Assembly: GCA_043755815.1 (NCBI GenBank)
Contig: JAYUSF010000015.1
Location: 1-8,383, forward strand
Length of the DNA: 8,383 nt
Direction of reading: 5' to 3'
Source of the DNA: CAIWAH01 sp043755815
Lineage (GTDB): Bacteria; Verrucomicrobiota; Verrucomicrobiia; Limisphaerales; UBA9464
Shown: piece by piece, positions 5,721 through 8,383 of the stretch
How positions within the stretch are numbered: the first letter of the stretch is position 1
How the letters are laid out: the number at the start of each line of letters is the position of its first letter
The notes under the pieces: generated by a model
What the model was told of the DNA's origin: nothing
Database searches by the model: none
Seen by the model: only the letters and a program-made list of their open reading frames with translations
Program-made: the position numbers and the translations under genes

Positions 5721-8383
5721 TTACTCGACCACGACCACGCGGTAATACCGCTGGTCGTTCGGTTGCCGTTCGTCAATCAGTTCACGCAGCGTGCCCGTGC
5801 CCGGCGTCTGCAACGGCAGGCGTTCCCAGGTCCCGTCGAGGGTCTCCTTGGATTCCGCGGCATAGAGTCGGCCCGGCAGCGAACGGAACGTCAGCCGGGT
5901 CGCCGGCACCGGTCCCTCGATCCGGCGGACCAGCGGGGCCAGCACCACGTCGCCGCGCCGGGAAAGGTTCTGGATCCGCAGGTCTGCGGCGGCCGGGGTG
6001 TCGCTTTCGCGGAACAACTCGATGAACTTGAGGTAGTCGGCCAGCGCCTTCTGCTCGCCGCCGTCCGTGTTGAAGGCCAGGGAGGTTCCGGCCGGCACCA
6101 AGTCCAGCCGTCCCGTGCCCTGCGTCAGCGCAAAGTAGCTGTCGCCGCCGCCCGCGAGGAAGTTAAGGGTGACGATGCGGAAGGTGCGGTTCGGATCCCC
6201 GACGAGCTGGCCGTTTTCGACGACCAGATCCTGGCTTTCGTCGGACCGGATCACCACCAGGTTGCGCAGCCGCTGACCCGCGAAGTTGATCGCGGTCGGG
6301 ACGCCGTTGGCGTCGCGCACGTAGGTCATCGGCGCGTTGGTCGGCACGAAGCTGAAGCTCAGGCCGGAGACCTGCGGGAACTGCCCCGGAGTGCCGCTGC
6401 CGGCCACGGCCCACTCCATGGTGTCGCGCAGTTGCTGCGCCGTGACCGTCACCAGCGAGAGCGTGTTGTTGAAGCGGAGGCTGTTCTCGATGTCCAACTG
6501 GCTGACTTCGCCCGCCTGCTTGCCGACGCGGGGATTCGCTGGCGGCGGGATTAAGGTCACGCTCCCGCCCGAGGACGACACCGCGCCGATGGCGTCGCGG
6601 ATGCCGCCGCCGTTCTTCAGCGAGATCACCGTGACGGGATCGGTCTGCCGGGCGCGCCAGAGGTTGGCGTCGGCGGTGAGGTCGCCGAGGTTGGTTTCCT
6701 CGGTGCGAACGCTGGTGCGGAGGCCGTTCAGGTAAACTGCTGTGCGACCGAACCGGTTGCCGTCCTTGCCGTCCACGATGTTGGCGAGCTTCGTCACCAC
6801 GTCCACCACGGCGGCGGCCGGGGCGGCGTTGCCGGTGGCGAGCACGCCCTGGATGTCGGTGGCGTAGGCGCCGCTGCGCGGGTCGAAGCCGTTGAGCCGG
6901 CCGGCCTCGTCGAAGCTGGCGATCAGGCGGCCCACGTAGCGGTAGTTGGCGCCGGTGTTCACGACATAGACCGGTTCCCCGGTCGCGGAGGTGAACTGCG
7001 TCGGATACGGGCTCGCCACGAAGTCCTCGGGCCGGAGCCGGTCCGCGGGCTTGGCGAACACACTGTGGGAGCCGCCGGCGATGATGAGGTCCACGTCGCG
7101 TAGCGGCCCGGCGAGCGAGAACTCCGCTTCAAACTGCTGAAGGTGGGTCAGCAGGATCACCTTGTTGACGCCGAGCGCGAGCAAATGGTCAACGACCGGC
7201 TGGACATCGCGGTGGAGGAGTTCCTGGGAAACTCCCACGTTCCCCGGTGAAGAAATGGAGCGCAGGGTCGATACCGTCGCTCCCACGACACCAATTTTCT
7301 GGCCGGCCACCGTGATGATGGCGCTCTTGGCCACCTTGTTCCTCATCGCGGAGGCCTCCTGGCCGTCGGCCGTCACGAGGCTGGCCATGCTGCTGTCGGT
7401 CGCAAAGTTCAGGTTCGCGCTCAGGTAGGGAAACGCCGTGCCCGCGTAGCCGGCCGCGGTGTCGGGCAGGATGAGGCTGCGCACCTGCGGGGTGTTGTCG
7501 TCGAACTCGTGATTGCCGAAGCACGACGCCTGCACGCCCAGCGCGTTGAGGATCGTGATGTCGGCGCGCCCCTTGACTCCATTGAACGGAGCGGCGGGAT
7601 CCGCGCTGGCGGTGAAGAACGGCCCGGGGATGTAGTTGTCGCCCGAAGCCAGCACGAGCGTCGCGGCCGGCAGGTCGGCCCTCAGCGCGTTCAGCACCGA
7701 CGAGAAACGCGGCGCGTCGTCGAGCGCGGCGATGCCGGCCTCGAAGTCCGACGCGTGCAGCACCTGGAGCGTCAGGCCGCCGCTGAGGGCGCGGGTGACG
7801 GTCACGTTGACCGGCGCGCTGGTGCTGGTGAGGCCCAGGTTGTCGGTCGCGACGGCGGTCAGGAGGTGCGATCCGACCGGGGCATTGGCTAAGCTGAAGC
7901 TGAAGGGCGCCGCGGCGGAAGTGCCGAGCTTGGTGGCACCGGCGTAGTAGTCGACCGACTTCACGAAGCCGTCGGCGTCCGTCGTGCTGACCTTGAAGGC
8001 CACGGTGTAGGGTGCCGGAGCAGTCGTGGCGTCCACGGGCGAAGTGATCGCGATGACCGGCGCCTGATTGGCCGCGGTAATGGCCACATTCTTGGCGGTC
8101 TCGGCGGTCGCACCGTCATTGTCGGTCACCATCACCCGGTAGGCCCGCTCGCCGACAACCGGGGACGCAATTTCCCACACCCACGGGAACGCCGTCTTCT
8201 CGCCGAGCTTCATGCCGTCCTCGTAGAACTCGGCCTTCACCACCACGCCGTCGGAGTCGGTGACGGCGGCGGTCAGGGGCAACGGACCCTGCGCGTAGGT
8301 GCCACCGGTCGGCAGCGTCAGTTCGACGGCCGGAGCCACGTTCGCCAGCCGCGGCGCGCCTACGCCGGGTAAGGTCACACGGT
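5721..8383 (-). CDS. Exported 5'-nucleotidase-family phosphoesterase with Ig-like domains (N-terminus beyond the edge)
   Basis: At least 886 residues; the frame stays open to the right edge, so the GTG at 8378 (numbered 1 here) is probably internal, and the signal peptide is probably outside. Two Ig-like domains cover about 14-101 and 104-196; both carry a D(S/A)DG turn and a (V)(E/D)(F/Y)Y strand, as in Big_9-type domains. The metallophosphoesterase domain covers about 203-490: HASDFEAG (D211), SGDNYIPGPFF (D247), GNHEF (N289, H290), LLTHLQ (H412) and AGGSHS (H438). The nucleotidase C-terminal domain covers about 540-790: TNLGDLTADA, KNGGGIRDA (589-594), SLRFNNTL and GGGDSYF. The last 60 residues form a small beta module (PGRLYAAES...W...YYRV). 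UshA-like relatives hydrolyse nucleotides or UDP-sugars outside the cytoplasm. Here the usual DxH is DFE and the usual GHxH/GHSQ is GGSH, so activity or metal use may differ. Ends at its own terminator; no partner gene is visible. Confidence 0.88.
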   Translation of the reverse strand, partial: RVTLPGVGAPRLANVAPAVELTLPTGGTYAQGPLPLTAAVTDSDGVVVKAEFYEDGMKLGEKTAFPWVWEIASPVVGERAYRVMVTDNDGATAETAKNVAITAANQAPVIAITSPVDATTAPAPYTVAFKVSTTDADGFVKSVDYYAGATKLGTSAAAPFSFSLANAPVGSHLLTAVATDNLGLTSTSAPVNVTVTRALSGGLTLQVLHASDFEAGIAALDDAPRFSSVLNALRADLPAATLVLASGDNYIPGPFFTASADPAAPFNGVKGRADITILNALGVQASCFGNHEFDDNTPQVRSLILPDTAAGYAGTAFPYLSANLNFATDSSMASLVTADGQEASAMRNKVAKSAIITVAGQKIGVVGATVSTLRSISSPGNVGVSQELLHRDVQPVVDHLLALGVNKVILLTHLQQFEAEFSLAGPLRDVDLIIAGGSHSVFAKPADRLRPEDFVASPYPTQFTSATGEPVYVVNTGANYRYVGRLIASFDEAGRLNGFDPRSGAYATDIQGVLATGNAAPAAAVVDVVTKLANIVDGKDGNRFGRTAVYLNGLRTSVRTEETNLGDLTADANLWRARQTDPVTVISLKNGGGIRDAIGAVSSSGGSVTLIPPPANPRVGKQAGEVSQLDIENSLRFNNTLSLVTVTAQQLRDTMEWAVAGSGTPGQFPQVSGLSFSFVPTNAPMTYVRDANGVPTAINFAGQRLRNLVVIRSDESQDLVVENGQLVGDPNRTFRIVTLNFLAGGGDSYFALTQGTGRLDLVPAGTSLAFNTDGGEQKALADYLKFIELFRESDTPAAADLRIQNLSRRGDVVLAPLVRRIEGPVPATRLTFRSLPGRLYAAESKETLDGTWERLPLQTPGTGTLRELIDERQPNDQRYYRVVVVE

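Noticed and set aside
5763..6554. A 263-codon plus-strand frame within the nucleotidase
   Set aside because: The composition (Arg/Gln/Val/His-rich) is that of an antisense shadow. The minus strand carries the nucleotidase C-terminal motifs here.

Overview
The window is about 65-70% GC by eye and fits a Gram-negative member of the Verrucomicrobiota. Three things point there. A TonB-dependent outer-membrane receptor implies an outer membrane. Most starts lack a clear Shine-Dalgarno site. The large secreted phosphoesterase at the right end finishes with a short C-terminal module (pattern PGRLY..ES..L...W ... YYRV) of the kind that ends many Verrucomicrobial exported proteins. The assignment is an inference from protein style, not from a marker gene.

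Layout, left to right. (1) Positions 1-461, minus strand: the N-terminal 153 codons of a MmeI-like (Type IIL) fused restriction-modification enzyme, with its PD-(D/E)XK nuclease motif visible; the methyltransferase part lies beyond the left edge. (2) Positions 562-1212, minus: an unrecognised protein with about six membrane segments. (3) A 267-base divergent intergenic region with several inverted repeats. (4) Positions 1480-3540, plus: a complete TonB-dependent receptor of unknown substrate. (5) Positions 3716-4585 and 4437-5582, plus: an LpxH-like calcineurin-fold phosphoesterase and a GT-B glycosyltransferase that overlap by 149 bases, an unusually long overlap. (6) A convergent gap of 138 bases with a rho-independent terminator for the minus strand. 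(7) Positions 5721-8383, minus: a large exported 5'-nucleotidase-family protein with two Ig-like domains, a catalytic phosphoesterase domain with altered metal-ligand motifs, a nucleotidase C-terminal domain and the terminal module; its N-terminus is beyond the right edge.

The genes form four transcription units: the two leftmost minus-strand genes, the receptor, the phosphoesterase/glycosyltransferase pair, and the nucleotidase. Envelope function is a loose common theme (receptor, lipid or glycan enzymes, secreted phosphohydrolase), but only the phosphoesterase/glycosyltransferase pair looks functionally coupled. I saw no tRNA, rRNA, CRISPR array, insertion sequence or recognised riboswitch. 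The most notable points are the overlap with its overprinted tail, the altered active-site motifs of the nucleotidase, and the restriction-modification enzyme at the left edge.
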